Positions 22,093-32,830 of a stretch of DNA of 64,000 nt are shown in pieces (the stretch's first letter is position 1; every line of letters begins with the position of its first letter). Under the pieces are notes generated by a model, which was not told the origin of the DNA, ran no database searches, and was given only the letters and a program-made list of their open reading frames with translations. Source of the stretch: Phlyctochytrium arcticum (taxonomy: Eukaryota; Chytridiomycota; Chytridiomycetes; Chytridiales; Chytridiaceae); the NCBI GenBank assembly GCA_025602905.1, contig JAHLKI010000055.1, forward strand, positions 1 to 64,000, in the 5' to 3' direction. The position numbers and the translations under genes were made by a program.

Positions 22093-24300
22093 CTACTCTC
22101 CACTCACCCACCGACTCCCCAACACTTCATACATCCCCATCCGATCCTGTACTCTAACCCGCAACATACCCGTAACCAATTCCCTCGCATCCTTGCCCAC
22201 CCCCGCCAATTTCGATGAATCCCAGCGCCCATTGACAATCATGCTCTGCAAGCGCGGCAAAAACCCATCGTTAAAGGGTAGTGATCCCGTCAGCATGGCA
22301 AACAGGACACATCCTAGTGACCAGACGTCGGATGCCGGGATGGGATGTCGTGGGGGTGGGTGTTTGAGTTCTTCGGGCGCGCAGTAGTGGAGGGAGCCTT
22401 GACAATATCCTTCTGAATCATCAGAGGAGGAGGAGGGGGAATCAGAGGGTGGAGAGGAAGAGGGGGCAGAGATTTCAGAGGAAAGACCGAAATCGGCTAG
22501 TTTGGCGTTCCAGTTGGCGTCCAGGAGGATATTCTCGCATTTAATGTCTCGGTGCACGACGCCGATTTCTTGGTGTAAATACCGGACCGCCCCCGCAATC
22601 TGTCCAAACAGGCGTCTTGCCAAGTCTTCATCCAGTTTACCGCGGGACCGAATCAAATCGAGGAGATTGCCGTTGGGCGCCAACTCAGAAACGATAAACG
22701 TAGCGTCTTCGGTATCCATCAGTTCAAGCATTTCCAGGACGTGGGGGTGCCGAAGTCGAGCCCAGATGGTGGTTTCTCTATCCATTTGTTTTTGCAGATC
22801 AGCGCATTTGGCGTGAAGGTCATTCTTGGGAAAATCTTTTTTGACAATTTTAACGGCAACAAGGCCAAGAGCTTTATGGGGACCATCAATGACTTGGGCT
22901 TCAAAGACGCGAGAAAAGGCGCCGGCGCCTACTTCTTTGCCGAGGAGGAAATCACCGACTTGGTCGCCTTCGCTGTAGTCGCCGTGGGCCGGGCCGCGGG
23001 AGCGGGAAATGTCGGCCAGGTTGGCGAGAAAGGAGACGGCGGGGGAGGGGGTTAAGGAGGAATAGGAGCCGCTGGTGACGGGGGAACTGGCGCCTGAACT
23101 TGTTCGGCGGCGGACGACTTTGACTGATAACGAGTGACGGGGGCGGTGGAGGCCGACGCGTTCTTTGGCGCGGGGGAGGGTGGTCCAGTGGGTAGGTAGG
23201 GAACCGGCGCCCATGGTGTTGGGGGACGAGGCTTCTGACGATGTGGCACTGGGTGGGCTTTGAATGATTTCATGGTGATGGTTGCCAAACGAGTCTTGGC
23301 CGGGGGTTGGGAGATGGTGGTTTTGTTCTAAAGTGGTGGTGGGTATTTTGACGGGAAGGGTTTTCTGGTGGGGGACAGTGGTAGTAGGGCTATTTGTAGA
23401 ATGGCCAAGGGATGAATTCTGGAATCCGTGAGGGTATTGTTGCTGCTGTCGTCGTGGTTGATTAGTGTCATTACTGGTGGGTAAAGGACGGGTGAGGCTG
23501 GAAGGAGTGAGAGGGGGTTCCGGATGAGTGACCAAGGGTGCCGTGACTCCCGACAACCCCAAGCCCACTGGTTGTTCCTGTGGAGACTGTGACTGTTGCT
23601 GTGACTGTTGCTGTGACTGATGTTGAGTGTGAGACTGAGAATGCGAGTGATGGTGATGGTTGTGAAGGTGCTGATGGAGGTGATTATGGAAAGCAGGGAA
23701 TCCACCGACGGATTTACTGTATCCGCCGTTCCTTTGCTTGGGAGAAGCGTTGGAGCCAGTGGTAAAATCGAAAAAGGCATGATCTAGCGGCGTATCCGTG
23801 GACGAGTTTCGACTGCTGCTGTTGATGCTGTTGATGCTATTGTTGTTAGAGTCTTCTCTAGAAATGTAGTTGTTGCCAATGTAGCGGGCAGTAGCCGTGG
23901 AGGTTTGTGAGGATGTGGTAGAGAGAGAAGAGGAAGGGCGGGGAGTGGATGTGCGCGAGCCGACGTCCGAGTCTGTGTGTGAAGAAGAAGAGTGATTGGA
24001 AGAGTTTGAGTAGAGGGACCAACGGTGGTTTTTCTGTTGCTGGTGGTGATGCTGCTGGTGGGGGAGAAGAGTTTGCTGGTGTTGAAGCTGCAATTGTTCC
24101 TGGAGCAAGTTTTCGTCAGGATGCTGCAGAGGGGAGAGGGGAGGTGGAGCTTGTCTGTGTTGGTGAAGCCATGAGCCCGCAGCCGCACTGGCCAGTCCTG
24201 CCGAGAGACTCGACTGGGTAGTGATGGTCGGAGTATTCTTTGTAGCGGTAGTCATTGTGTGTGGTCTGCTGTTTCTGATTGACTGACTGACTGACCCCAC
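22093..24300 (-). CDS. Ser/Thr protein kinase, CAMK-like, with long disordered N-terminus
   Basis: A 735-aa intronless ORF. The first about 440 residues are disordered, rich in Ser, Thr, Gln, His and Asn. The kinase domain occupies about residues 450-733. It has a glycine loop GKEVGAGAFSRVFEA, VAVKIVKK with the ATP-binding Lys, VVHRDIKCENILLD, LADFGLS and YCAPEEL, followed by DVWSLGCVLFAMLTGSLPF. The HRDIKxEN form and the downstream motifs suggest the CAMK group, but the exact subfamily is not clear. A Ser/Pro/Asp-rich insertion of about 25 residues sits in the activation segment between DFG and APE, which is unusual. The domain ends almost at the C-terminus. Confidence 0.92.
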   Translation of the reverse strand: MGSVSQSIRNSRPHTMTTATKNTPTITTQSSLSAGLASAAAGSWLHQHRQAPPPLSPLQHPDENLLQEQLQLQHQQTLLPHQQHHHQQQKNHRWSLYSNSSNHSSSSHTDSDVGSRTSTPRPSSSLSTTSSQTSTATARYIGNNYISREDSNNNSINSINSSSRNSSTDTPLDHAFFDFTTGSNASPKQRNGGYSKSVGGFPAFHNHLHQHLHNHHHHSHSQSHTQHQSQQQSQQQSQSPQEQPVGLGLSGVTAPLVTHPEPPLTPSSLTRPLPTSNDTNQPRRQQQQYPHGFQNSSLGHSTNSPTTTVPHQKTLPVKIPTTTLEQNHHLPTPGQDSFGNHHHEIIQSPPSATSSEASSPNTMGAGSLPTHWTTLPRAKERVGLHRPRHSLSVKVVRRRTSSGASSPVTSGSYSSLTPSPAVSFLANLADISRSRGPAHGDYSEGDQVGDFLLGKEVGAGAFSRVFEAQVIDGPHKALGLVAVKIVKKDFPKNDLHAKCADLQKQMDRETTIWARLRHPHVLEMLELMDTEDATFIVSELAPNGNLLDLIRSRGKLDEDLARRLFGQIAGAVRYLHQEIGVVHRDIKCENILLDANWNAKLADFGLSSEISAPSSSPPSDSPSSSSDDSEGYCQGSLHYCAPEELKHPPPRHPIPASDVWSLGCVLFAMLTGSLPFNDGFLPRLQSMIVNGRWDSSKLAGVGKDARELVTGMLRVRVQDRMGMYEVLGSRWVSGE

Positions 24301-24328
24301 ACACCCCCTACTCGTTCAGTTGCTGTTT

Positions 24329-24361
24329 GTGGTGGTGGTGGTGGTGGTGGTGGTGGTGGTG
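24329..24361. repeat. (GTG)n microsatellite in kinase 5' region
   Basis: About 11 GTG units some 30 bp upstream of the kinase start codon, so probably in its 5' UTR or core promoter. Confidence 0.85.
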
Positions 24362-25440
24362 TGCGTGCAGTTGCAGGAATAGGAATATAGGCTTGCTCTG
24401 GAGAAGCGTGGTGGTGAGTGATCTTGTTTGTTGACGGGAGGGAAGTGCTCAGAGAAAGTACCTGAGTGCCCCGAGTGAGTGTTCAATTGCTTGCAGTGCT
24501 CTCTGAATCCACAGTCCTGTAGTTATTGGTTAATCAGCTCCTCGCTGAACTGAATCGCTAGTACTCGAGTAGGAAGGAGTGCCCTGGGGAGGGAGTCGTG
24601 TGCTTGTTCGCAAGTCTCGTAAGTGTGCTCGCTCGCTCGCTCGCTCGAGTGTGCTCGTGTGCGTGTGCGTAAAAGTAGAAAGTAACGCGTGAGTAAGAAA
24701 GAGTCTGAGCTCAGAGTCTGAGGAAATCCGCCAAAGGAAAGGGCGTTGGTTGCAAAAGCAGCGGATACAATGACTGTGCCATGCCGTGCAATCACGTGCG
24801 CCAAGTCACTTTTCAAGAACATGACTGTCCCACCGCCCGCCCAAATCGCTATCTCGCGTTGCACAGCGTTGCACTGCGCGGGTCCTTTTTGTCTCACCTC
24901 GTGCGCGCGTGCCCTTTTCATTATACCGGCCGATCTCGGGGCACTCGCCCTCGGGCCTCGGCACGATCCGGCTGTGATTCCGGGGCATCATCCATCACAT
25001 GGGGCTATGAACAGTGTCATGGCTTTTGGGACTCGGGCCTCGGGGACCCACTGGGACCCAGGAAGAGGAGTTTATCCCCGGGCTCTTTTTCTCTGAATGC
25101 CACACAGGGTTCAATTCCAGCGGGTCAATTTAAATGCTATCATAGTTATTGCACGGCACTCTCGCAAGCACTGCACTCTTGCCCAAGTGCATGCAGCTCC
25201 AGCCTCCAGCCTCCAGCAGCTCCTACGCGCTGAGACGCGAGCAAATCGAACCTCCGGACAGCCACTGCGCAAACTTAAGTGGGGGGGGGGGAGCTTAGTA
25301 CAAACTCACAAAAACTCTAATCCGTCATTAACCCTTTTCCGGGATCATGACGAGAAACGGCCTCTTTTCGTGTCGCAGCTTGAACAATTCAGACATATAT
25401 ATACTCGTACTCGTACTCGTATACTCAAACTCGAACCCGA
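24362..25440. other. divergent intergenic region
   Basis: About 1.1 kb between the kinase and the membrane-protein gene. It contains a (GCTC) run near 24628-24645, a G10 tract near 25281 and a (TACTCG) repeat near 25403-25425. No gene is supported. Confidence 0.45.
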
Positions 25441-26379
25441 ATGAAGGCAGCAAAGAAGGACTCAACAAGTAACAATAAAAATAAGGACAATATGCCCCCA
25501 CAACAGGCTCCCGCCCCATCCCAAGTCTGCTTAACCGACGCCCACTGCCTCGTCACAAACGGCCTCGCCCCCCTCTGCATCTTTCCCCCCGGCGAAACCG
25601 TAGGCTCCTGTCAGCCCTCGAAACCTACGCCTACTCCCTCCTCTTCCATTCCCAACAGCACCTCCAGTAACTCTAGCACCTCCAGTAACTCTATAGCACT
25701 CATTGCCGGAATCGTTGCCGCCCTCGTGGTTTTACTACTCGCGGGCATTTACCTCTTGTTTGCTTTCAAACGCCGGTTCTGGCCTTTTCATCCTATTCCC
25801 TCTAAGCGAACGACTACAACTACAACTGCAGCAGCAGAAAAGAGAAAGTCGGCATCCCATGCTCATGCTCATGCTACGACACACAAGAACAGATCAACCA
25901 AAACTCTCTCACAAGTCTTGAATAACCCTACCCTCGTCCCAGTCCAAATCAGCCATCCCTCCATCCTTCCCCCTCCCTCTCCTCCTCCTCCTACTACAAC
26001 CCTCCAATCCCAAATGCACTCTCACATCCACAACAACCCCCGCCGATCCCTCCTCATCTCTCCAACTCCAACACCAACACCCTCTACCAATGACCCACAA
26101 CAACAACCAACCTACATCCCCCTCCCCTACGACCCCATCTCCAACCCCCACAACCTCAAATACTACTTTCAAGCATTCAATACCTCTTACACCGGCACAG
26201 TCGATACCGAAACGGGACAATTCCGCTTTGAAACTACCGAATCTTTTGATGATTATTATTCAAGGTTGAATGCTTTGGCGGCGGGGGATTCTTTCGGAGA
26301 TGATGATACAAGGGTGGATTCAAGGACGACAAGTGTTAGAGACTCGATTGTGAGAGATGCCGGGTTTAGGGATCGATGA
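25441..26379 (+). CDS. single-pass membrane protein, Ser/Thr-rich, unknown function
   Basis: A 312-aa ORF; a second Met at residue 18 (MPPQQAP) is an alternative start. The N-terminal part has four Cys spread over 28 residues (from VCLTDAHC to VGSC), then a Ser/Thr/Asn/Pro stretch. A transmembrane helix follows at about residues 85-108 (IALIAGIVAALVVLLLAGIY), then a basic RR and a long cytoplasmic tail with His, Thr and Pro runs. The tail ends with a more conserved-looking part (YYFQAFNTSYTGTVDTETGQF). The layout resembles fungal Mid2/WSC-type wall sensors, but there is no obvious signal peptide and no recognisable WSC domain, so function is unknown. Confidence 0.75.
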   Translation: MKAAKKDSTSNNKNKDNMPPQQAPAPSQVCLTDAHCLVTNGLAPLCIFPPGETVGSCQPSKPTPTPSSSIPNSTSSNSSTSSNSIALIAGIVAALVVLLLAGIYLLFAFKRRFWPFHPIPSKRTTTTTTAAAEKRKSASHAHAHATTHKNRSTKTLSQVLNNPTLVPVQISHPSILPPPSPPPPTTTLQSQMHSHIHNNPRRSLLISPTPTPTPSTNDPQQQPTYIPLPYDPISNPHNLKYYFQAFNTSYTGTVDTETGQFRFETTESFDDYYSRLNALAAGDSFGDDDTRVDSRTTSVRDSIVRDAGFRDR

Positions 26380-26560
26380 GGCTCCCCCGAGGGCCGAACG
26401 CAGTGAGGGCCGAGGGCCCCCCGCGCGAGCGCGGCTTTGGCCCAGACATTTTTCCGGAGGAAAAATGGATGGGCGCGGAATGATTTTGCAAAGCAAAATC
26501 GAGTGCGAGCGACAGCGAGGAGGACGCCGAGCGAAAGCGAGGCAATTCTTGGCCCAGACA
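26380..26560. repeat. cluster of perfect short hairpins
   Basis: GC-rich block directly after the stop codon. It has three perfect stem-loops: 26421-26434 (6-bp stem CCGCGC, loop GA), 26447-26467 (9-bp stem CATTTTTCC, loop GGA) and 26482-26500 (8-bp stem GATTTTGC, loop AAA). Short direct repeats GAGGGCCGA and GGCCCAGACA lie around them. Composition differs sharply from the flanks. Confidence 0.8.
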
Positions 26561-26599
26561 ACTGACGGTGCACCAATACGACGGACCCCGGGGCGAGGA

Positions 26600-28000
26600 G
26601 CATGCGTTTCATGACAGGACTTGATACACGGTTACGAGACCCGATGTACAATTTTTGCAACTCTCATATTTATCTTTTTTACATTTGTACATACTCCCAT
26701 CCTCTTATAAACAATTTAACAGTGAATTTACCTTTTGGGTCATGTTTTCTAGAAGAATGCGAATTTAGAAAGTTGATCTTGAGCAAAAATCAGAAATCAG
26801 TCGAGTTTTTCACACCAAAAACTGAAGTGTGTTGTGTCTTATTACCCATCCCTGGCATTTGACCCTATTTGACTTACTGAACGCTTGGCAAAACATTCAG
26901 GAGAAGGAAGAACTGATGGAATTATCGACATCAACTCGCTCATTCTTTTCCCCCGCAGAGTTATCATCATCAATCACATCCACCCATGCTCTCAAAAATC
27001 CCTCATATCTCAATTGACCCGTGGGAAATTTTTTTTTTTTTTCCCAAACGGCACTGAACCCAAACTCTTTTTTTTTTTTAGGGGTTTCTTTTTAATTCTC
27101 CGAGTATCACGGGACAATCAATTTTTTTTATAAACCAAGACACGATTTCACAGAGTAAGTACAGTAGTTTCCCAAAACAATCACCAAAGAGTCAAACGGA
27201 CATAAATAGGATAGGGGTTACGGACGGACAAAGTCATTTTGTATAATGTAAGATTCCATTGGAGAAATAGTATGGGCGTGGGAATAGATGGTTTGATGCG
27301 TGTCATGTCTATCCTTCAACAAAATGGGGGGGACATTTGGTTAAAAAAAAAAACAAGGATATATATCTCTGACGAATAGACAATCCGAAAAATTGTGAAC
27401 CGTTTTCGTTGCGGGCTACAGACCACCCCTTTACCTAAAAATTCCCATCATCATGCTCATCTCAGAATTTAGCTTTTCCATTTCATGGCGGAATGCATCA
27501 TATTATATGTGGGATGTATGCGTTGGAGAGATTGAACATCAAACTTTATTTTTTTTGGGGGGGGGGGGGGGGAATTAGTGGGTACGGTCTTTTTTTTATC
27601 AGTTTACTGCCTACATTCCGGTTCTTTCGGACTTTATACATCCTTTTTGCTTTTATCAAAAAAAACCCTATTCCCCCCCCCCTCCTTGTCAAAATCCCCA
27701 CTCAAACAAAAAGGATATGTAAAAGCTTCTCTTCTTCGCCCAACCGAAACCAAAAAGACTGAAGAAGTTTACAAAATACCAAAACTTGAACTTCTTTTCA
27801 CGCTGCTGCGCCAAATCAGGGTGGTTGGGCCAAAAAAAAAAAAAAACAACTCGTGTTTTTTGTCAATCGATTTTTATGGGTGATTGGAGACGGGATATAA
27901 AAGAAAAAAAAGTGCTGGGTGAACGTGTGATGAAACCTCCAAGTTTTTGAAAAAAGGGGGGTCTAGTAGACAAAACCTCTATTGATTAGTGGGAGATTAA
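26600..28000. other. gene-free AT-rich region with homopolymers
   Basis: Long A, T, G and C runs (for example G-rich near 27555 and A-rich near 27832). Short ORFs have no coding character. Confidence 0.5.
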
Positions 28001-28009
28001 AGTGTTTTA

Positions 28010-28920
28010 GTTTCACCCAATCCCTCAAAATAGAGCGTGTTCACAGGGAATACGTGAGGTTGATTGAGGGAGTATATACTGGGGCAGAGGAAAAAAATGG
28101 GGTAAAAAGAAGATACAAATTGCGAGTTATGGGTACCAACGTGGGGGATATGAGTGAGTTGAGTGAGGGTCAATACTACAGTTTGCGCAAATGCAGTTTC
28201 CACACCTGCACTATCGTGAGAATCGAGTGGCGTCGTATCCGAAAGTGTAAACAGACTTTTGAATAAGTATTTCTCAAATGTACGAGGATCGACCTTTTTA
28301 TGTGCCATCCTGCGATCAAAAAACGGATATCGAATTGATAACATGTATGTGAATTCACACAATAAAAGATGTACTACATTTTACTTTTTTGTATTATTTT
28401 GAACAAAACACCGTTCTTTCCAGGAATAAAGACGGGTATGATGTTATAGTCCCATTCCGTGTGGTCGTCGGCCCACACCGGGCGCAAGGTAAATGCTGGG
28501 ATTGACACTATCCATTGCTGTTCAGCATGCCGTAATCAGAATCAAAGTCTTTTGGTACATGCACATACCCTTGGTGGTTTTCTGTCCACTTTTTTCTCTA
28601 CTTTAAAGGCAGGAGTTGCGACGGCTAGCGACGCCTCCTCTGCCGCCGCGCTCGTGCGGCCGAAATTGGCATCCTTATTCGGAACCGAAATAGCGTGGAA
28701 ATCCACTCATGTCAGTCACGCGAGACCCTTTCTTAAACAGGCAGACATTTTCCAGTATGCTGTCAAAACGCAAATGCTTCTTTTTGCTTGGCAAAGGTGA
28801 TGGGAGCGTTACCCTTGTTGTGGTAAGAGGTGAAATCTGCGCTGGTAGTGTCTATAGGACGAACAAGAAGGAGCACTTGTTGAAGTATCATGAGGAGCGG
28901 GTACGCTAATTCTTGCAAAG
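28010..28920. repeat. repeat block A, copy 1
   Basis: About 900 bp similar in the same orientation to 33060-33980. Both contain GTGTTCA.AGGGAATACGT, CCACACCTGCACTATCGT and TGCCGCCGCGCTCGTGCGGC. On the minus strand it contains a reading frame (SRVTD.SGFPRY then NFGRTSAAAEEASL). Here that frame is broken by an extra base; in copy 2 it is open. Confidence 0.8.
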
Positions 28921-28938
28921 CTTTAGAAAACTTACTTT

Positions 28939-29400
28939 TCAATCGTCTTCCTCATCGCTGCCATCAGCATCTTTGTCATGGTCTGTCCTCGATGTCGGAA
29001 GAAATGTTTTCTTGGAATTCCGCCAACTCTTCCTCTTGCATTCGAGCCAGTCTGTGGGCATTATCCTCACCATCCTGGATACCATTCCCATTGGATGACT
29101 TGAGCCATGGAAATCGTCGGGGGAGATGAGACGCAGAGTCTCCCACATGGGACTCGGAATCACCCCCCCGAAGGCTTGATCAGATTCCATCAACGGCGAA
29201 AGTCGGTCGATGAATGTGCCGTGATGGTGGGTGAAGAAGCATTACGGAGAGTCTGACGCGGAGGAGGTGGGCCATCAACATTGGGCAAAAGTGGGGGGTG
29301 AGGGAAGGGGCAGAAAGTCGGTGGTGGAGGGATCGTTCCATAGTCCAAGGCAGGATTGACGTTTAATAAACGAATATTGGGGTATGCCGGTTTGACTTTT
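28939..29400 (-). pseudogene. family-3 ORF, copy in unit 1 (broken)
   Basis: Minus-strand sequence corresponds to the plus-strand ORF at 41419-41796. Shared parts are NPA.DY near the start, LRLI.PDDF..SSHP/GPSHP in the middle and an acidic end, DADGSDE.DD, before TGA. The end is followed by AAAAGTAAG, a splice-donor-like site. Upstream stops break the frame here. Function unknown. Confidence 0.4.
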
Positions 29401-29599
29401 GTCCTGTTTGTTGTGAGGGTAGATAAAAATGAATCAACCGGCAGGCTTGTTCCGCGTAATTTGGGGACGTTTTCGTGTGGAGGACCTTGATTAGCACCGA
29501 CGTTGAAAATGGGGGGTGTGATTCGGAAAAATCGTATTGGTATTTGACTGGGCTCTTGCGTTAACGATCAAAAGTATTTCTGAACTGTCTTGAAAATTT

Positions 29600-30210
29600 T
29601 CTGAAAAAACTCTACCGGCATATCCAACGTATAAACAATCCGCTTGCTGTCAAAACGCTATTTTCCGGCAGTGTTGAACTGTCAATTCGAATGTGCGCAG
29701 ACTCAAGTCGATGGTGGAGTCGGCGGTGGTTCTCTGAGCTCGCCGAAAATTCGTTGTGGGGGGAAAAAAACAAAGTCATCGAACGTTTTGTTTTACGATG
29801 GAAAGTCCAAAGATCAGGGGCTCGGCTTCTCACGATTCGCAAGCTGCTGCGCAAATACCCTCCACAAAAAATGAAATTTAAGGATTCAGATAATTGGGGG
29901 ACAAAATTAACTGGTCTTGACGGGTAATGTGTTTCAGTCGTTGACAAATGAAGGGGGGATTCATTTTATGTGGAGAGTAGCGATTGGGTCAAGTGGGATT
30001 CCGGGTGGTGGGTTTTTGGATGTGGGAGACAGCCTGGAAGGAAGTGCGCTTTGTTCCAAAGTGAATCATTGTAAGATTGGAGATATCAGAGAACTCAAAA
30101 AGTGTCAAGTTTTGGAATTCATATTTCAAAAGGGTTCTTCCCTGGCCAATACAGAAATTTACTGGGCTACAAGACTCCAAACACTTGCATCCAAAAACAA
30201 TAGTCTGATA
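29600..30210. repeat. inverted counterpart of 40700-41170
   Basis: GCTGTCAAAACGC near 29647 and CATCCAAAAACCCACCACCC (as complement) near 30010 match 41140 and 40800 in reverse orientation. Part of the large inverted repeat of the 28-45 kb locus. No convincing gene on either strand. Confidence 0.7.
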
Positions 30211-30422
30211 GATTGATAGTTAGGTACCACATCCATCTCATTGTAGCAAAACGTGTACATACCGTTCATCAGCCTTGGAAACATTTCCGCAATTCCACCG
30301 TGGAAAACATTCATTGGCAAATCATCTCAACGGGTCGTATTGCCCGGACGACCCTAATGGGGAATGGGGGATTATTGCAAAGTCACCCATCCATCCGCTG
30401 TAGAAAAAAGCATACATACCGT

Positions 30423-30643
30423 TTACCAGATTGGAAAGAACATTTTCATATACGCGGAGCGTACCTCCATGTGTCCATCGTCAACGACGGAAGGCCAGAG
30501 CCTAGAGATTGTGCTTTTGGTCCAGAGTTAGTGATGTAAAAACACCTAAAAAGCTATTCAACTTACGGAGTCTGCCTATGAATGTACAATCTGTGCCGGG
30601 GGCGGTGGTCTACCAAAAAGGTTGATGGTCGTAGGTTGTACAT
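30423..30643 (-). CDS. family-2 small protein, copy a (intact)
   Basis: Two exons, 30643-30567 and 30501-30423, give 156 nt (51 aa) with a 65-nt intron in phase 2. Exon 1 contains STFLVDHRPRHR. Exon 2 is LWPSVVDDG, then RSAYMKMFFPIW and TAA. A good donor (GTATGT) follows the stop by three bases. It lies about 460 bp downstream of a family-1 gene on the same strand. The HRPR segment and the ending YM..FP.W resemble family 1. Function unknown; the splice model is inferred from conservation among copies. Confidence 0.55.
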
Positions 30644-31102
30644 GGTGCTTTTGATGGTAGAGAGGGTTGTGGAATTGATGCTTTTGGAACTTTTCACAAG
30701 AGCAGAGAAAAAAAGGTATAGCTTGGTTTTCCTGTCGAACCTAAGTTTAAGGCGCTTCGGAGAATATGATTTGTCGCTATTCGTGATCATCGGGGACAAA
30801 CATGTACCTCGCTAAATCTGAGGGTCTTAGCATAAACAACCGCCAATGAAGCGCGTCATGCCGAGTAAAAATGAACAGAAGACGAAAAGTCACTTCGACC
30901 AAAGCTTTGTTTTAAGATGTGACAATTGTAAAGTAATCAACGACCATGGGCAAAAAAAAGTAACCACCACCAAAAATATATTCAAAAAAACAAACTTCAA
31001 AAAAAAACCACTGTACAAATGAAGCAAGATTGAAATTGCCCAAGAAGAGAGATGAGATTCTGCCGGTTCGCAATGAGAAAGGGGTGATAGGTACTTACCA
31101 AT

Positions 31103-31532
31103 CTACCGCAGCGGGTAGAGGGCCCGCATGTATGGGTCTCCGGCCAAGGGGGACGACCCATACATGCGGGCCAGGGATGTGAGGGGCTGTCCCCTCAGTG
31201 AGCATGGGGACAGCCCCTCGTCCTCGACCGAGTCCCACGCTCGGGAGATCCTGCAAGATGAATGATGAGTATGTGTGGTCTGGGACAAAATTGGGTTGGT
31301 TAACGTACCGGAGGGAGAGGCGGGAGGGGGTGGTCACCACCGGCCGCGGCCGGTGGGAGAGGAGCGTAGGCGGGGGAGACCGCGGGGGGGAGTAGTTGTA
31401 GTTGGCGGTGGTGGTGGGAGAGTGGTGGTGGTAGCTGCTGGTGGTGGTGGCAGCAGTGGTGGTGGTGGTGCGGATGGGGCAGGGGCCCACGGCCCCCCAA
31501 GCATAACAAGAAACGTGATTGGTGAAACTCAT
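31103..31532 (-). CDS. family-1 small protein, copy 1 (intact)
   Basis: Exons 31532-31309 and 31250-31103 give 372 nt (123 aa), with a 58-nt intron (GTACGT..CAG) in phase 2. Exon 1 starts MSFTNHVSCYAWGAVGP, continues with Thr, His, Tyr and Pro runs and ends SHRPRPVVTTPSRLSLR. Exon 2 starts ISRAWDSVEDEGLSPCSLRG and ends GDPYMRALYPLR, then TAG. A donor (GTAAGT) follows the stop by four bases. A TATA-like box is about 50 bp upstream. Exon 2 carries two perfect hairpins. No signal peptide, membrane segment or known domain. Coding status rests on conservation among six copies. Confidence 0.6.
31121..31172. repeat. 18-bp perfect inverted repeat inside family-1 exon 2
   Basis: Arms GGCCCGCATGTATGGGTC at 31121-31138 and its exact complement at 31155-31172 enclose a 16-base loop. 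The same structure is at 36579-36630, and a variant at 43404-43455. Confidence 0.95.
31181..31219. repeat. 14-bp perfect hairpin inside family-1 exon 2
   Basis: Arms GAGGGGCTGTCCCC and its complement enclose an 11-base loop. It is present in all family-1 copies to varying degree, with a compensatory T-A to C-G change in copy 3. Confidence 0.9.
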
Positions 31533-31580
31533 ATTGGTCAAGTTGGTGGAAAAATCAGAGGAGGGCCCGTGAAATACCGT

Positions 31581-31590
31581 TCTTTTATAA
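31581..31590 (-). promoter_or_regulatory. TATA-like box of family-1 copy 1
   Basis: TTATAAAAGA on the minus strand, about 50 bp before the start codon. The same element precedes copy 2 at 37041-37050. Copies 3 and 4 have CATAAAAAG at a similar distance. Confidence 0.55.
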
Positions 31591-31699
31591 CTTTCCCGAC
31601 GGCTTTCCAAAGAAACCTAGCCGGGCATCATTTCCGTCGCTGCCATCGGCGAACAATACTTAAAGCATCAGCTGAACGATCCCGGTCCTCCTGACAATT

Positions 31700-32480
31700 G
31701 ACAATGTACATTCATCTTGTCTTGGGTGGCAACGATCTGAAAAGAAGTCTGTGGCATTTACGCGGGATGTTTGGGCAAAAAGTATGCTTTTCTGATTTTT
31801 AATGCTACCCTCGGGATGCTTTTATGAGGGTCGGTCGTGGGTTTGCTCGGTACGAGGACCGACTCCAGTCCTGATTACCGTCAGTCAAACTCGAATCTTA
31901 GTCAAGTTGATGCATTGAACGTGCTTCTCAATTGACATGTTCATTGGAGAAGATTACTTTGGTTGTGTTCTATAACTTTGTATTTTCACTGACCTTGGGA
32001 AATAAGGTTAGGTAGCCCAGGTGGCAATGCCGCCATTTCGGTCCTCGCAAAGCTGTGTTTACATTTTCAGATTTATTCCCAAGGGTCGAGCTGAGCCAGA
32101 CGCGCGACTCTTGGATTTTATGATGACGATACTTTTTGGGATAAGTATTGGAACATCTGGTAAAATGATATTTACCATCTGGTTGCTTTCGGCAAATATT
32201 ATCCTTTCTGAATGTAACTTGTGCATAAAAGATCTGGAAGTTTTCCAGATCTGAGATGCTGATGGAAACACACAAATGTAAAAGGTAGGTACCGGTCTTG
32301 TCTCTCTGCATCGCCTCCACGGTAAGAATGATCAAGTTCTCTTCTCCTTAGCGCATTGAGACTGACTAGCAAGATCCAGGAATATCTGCGTGGGAAAGGT
32401 TTGATGTATTGATAAGGACAAGTTGATTTTCAGCCCAGTAGATCTGCTTGCAAACTTCACGCTGCTACATTTGAGGCGAC
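31700..32480. repeat. repeat block C, copy 1
   Basis: About 780 bp repeated directly at 34305-35090 and in part at 37180-37770. Shared marks are CTTGGGTGGCAACGATCT, GGTCGGTCGTGGGTTTGCTC and AAGGGTCGAGCTGAGC. The part 32040-32480 is almost identical to 34640-35070. A plus-strand frame (ARLLDFMMTILFGISIG) and a minus-strand frame are both open in copies 1 and 2, so coding strand is undecided. Confidence 0.85.
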
Positions 32481-32830
32481 TCATCAATAATTTTTGACAT
32501 TATGGACGCACGTCAAATCTAAGGAATGATATATCCCATGAACGGATCAGCCAGAAAATTGAGATCGTGTTGGTTGAAGGAAGGAATTCCCGGTCATATC
32601 GCCAAAGAAGAGCAATATATTTACCTCCTCGGACGAATTACACCTACGGGAGTGATTGCGTTTTTTCACGGCATTGACACTGTCAATAGGACTGACAGGT
32701 TATCAGCGGGAATTGCAAAAAATGTGCCCCGAATTTGCTCAATCCGGGATCCGCACCATTCAGGATCATCATGTTGATTGACGCAAGTTGATTGGTCTTG
32801 ACAGGAACGTGTCAGTCGGGCTTGGATCTT
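32480..32830. repeat. repeat block D, copy 1
   Basis: Similar in direct orientation to 35090-35420 and in inverted orientation to 37900-38280. Shared marks are TTTTTGACATT.TGGACGCAC, GGAGTGATT and TGACAGGTT. It marks the turning point of the large inverted repeat. Confidence 0.75.

Noticed and set aside
24523..25233. ORFs in the kinase-membrane protein interval
   Set aside because: Simple-repeat and promoter-like composition; no conserved features.
31121..31219. CRISPR-like or terminator interpretation of the hairpins
   Set aside because: No spaced array, eukaryotic context, and the hairpins lie inside an exon conserved in several copies.
31095..31610. Reading the 171-aa unspliced ORF as the family-1 protein
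   Set aside because: The intron has good GT and CAG ends, and all copies share the phase; the spliced frame gives the conserved exon 2, the unspliced one does not.
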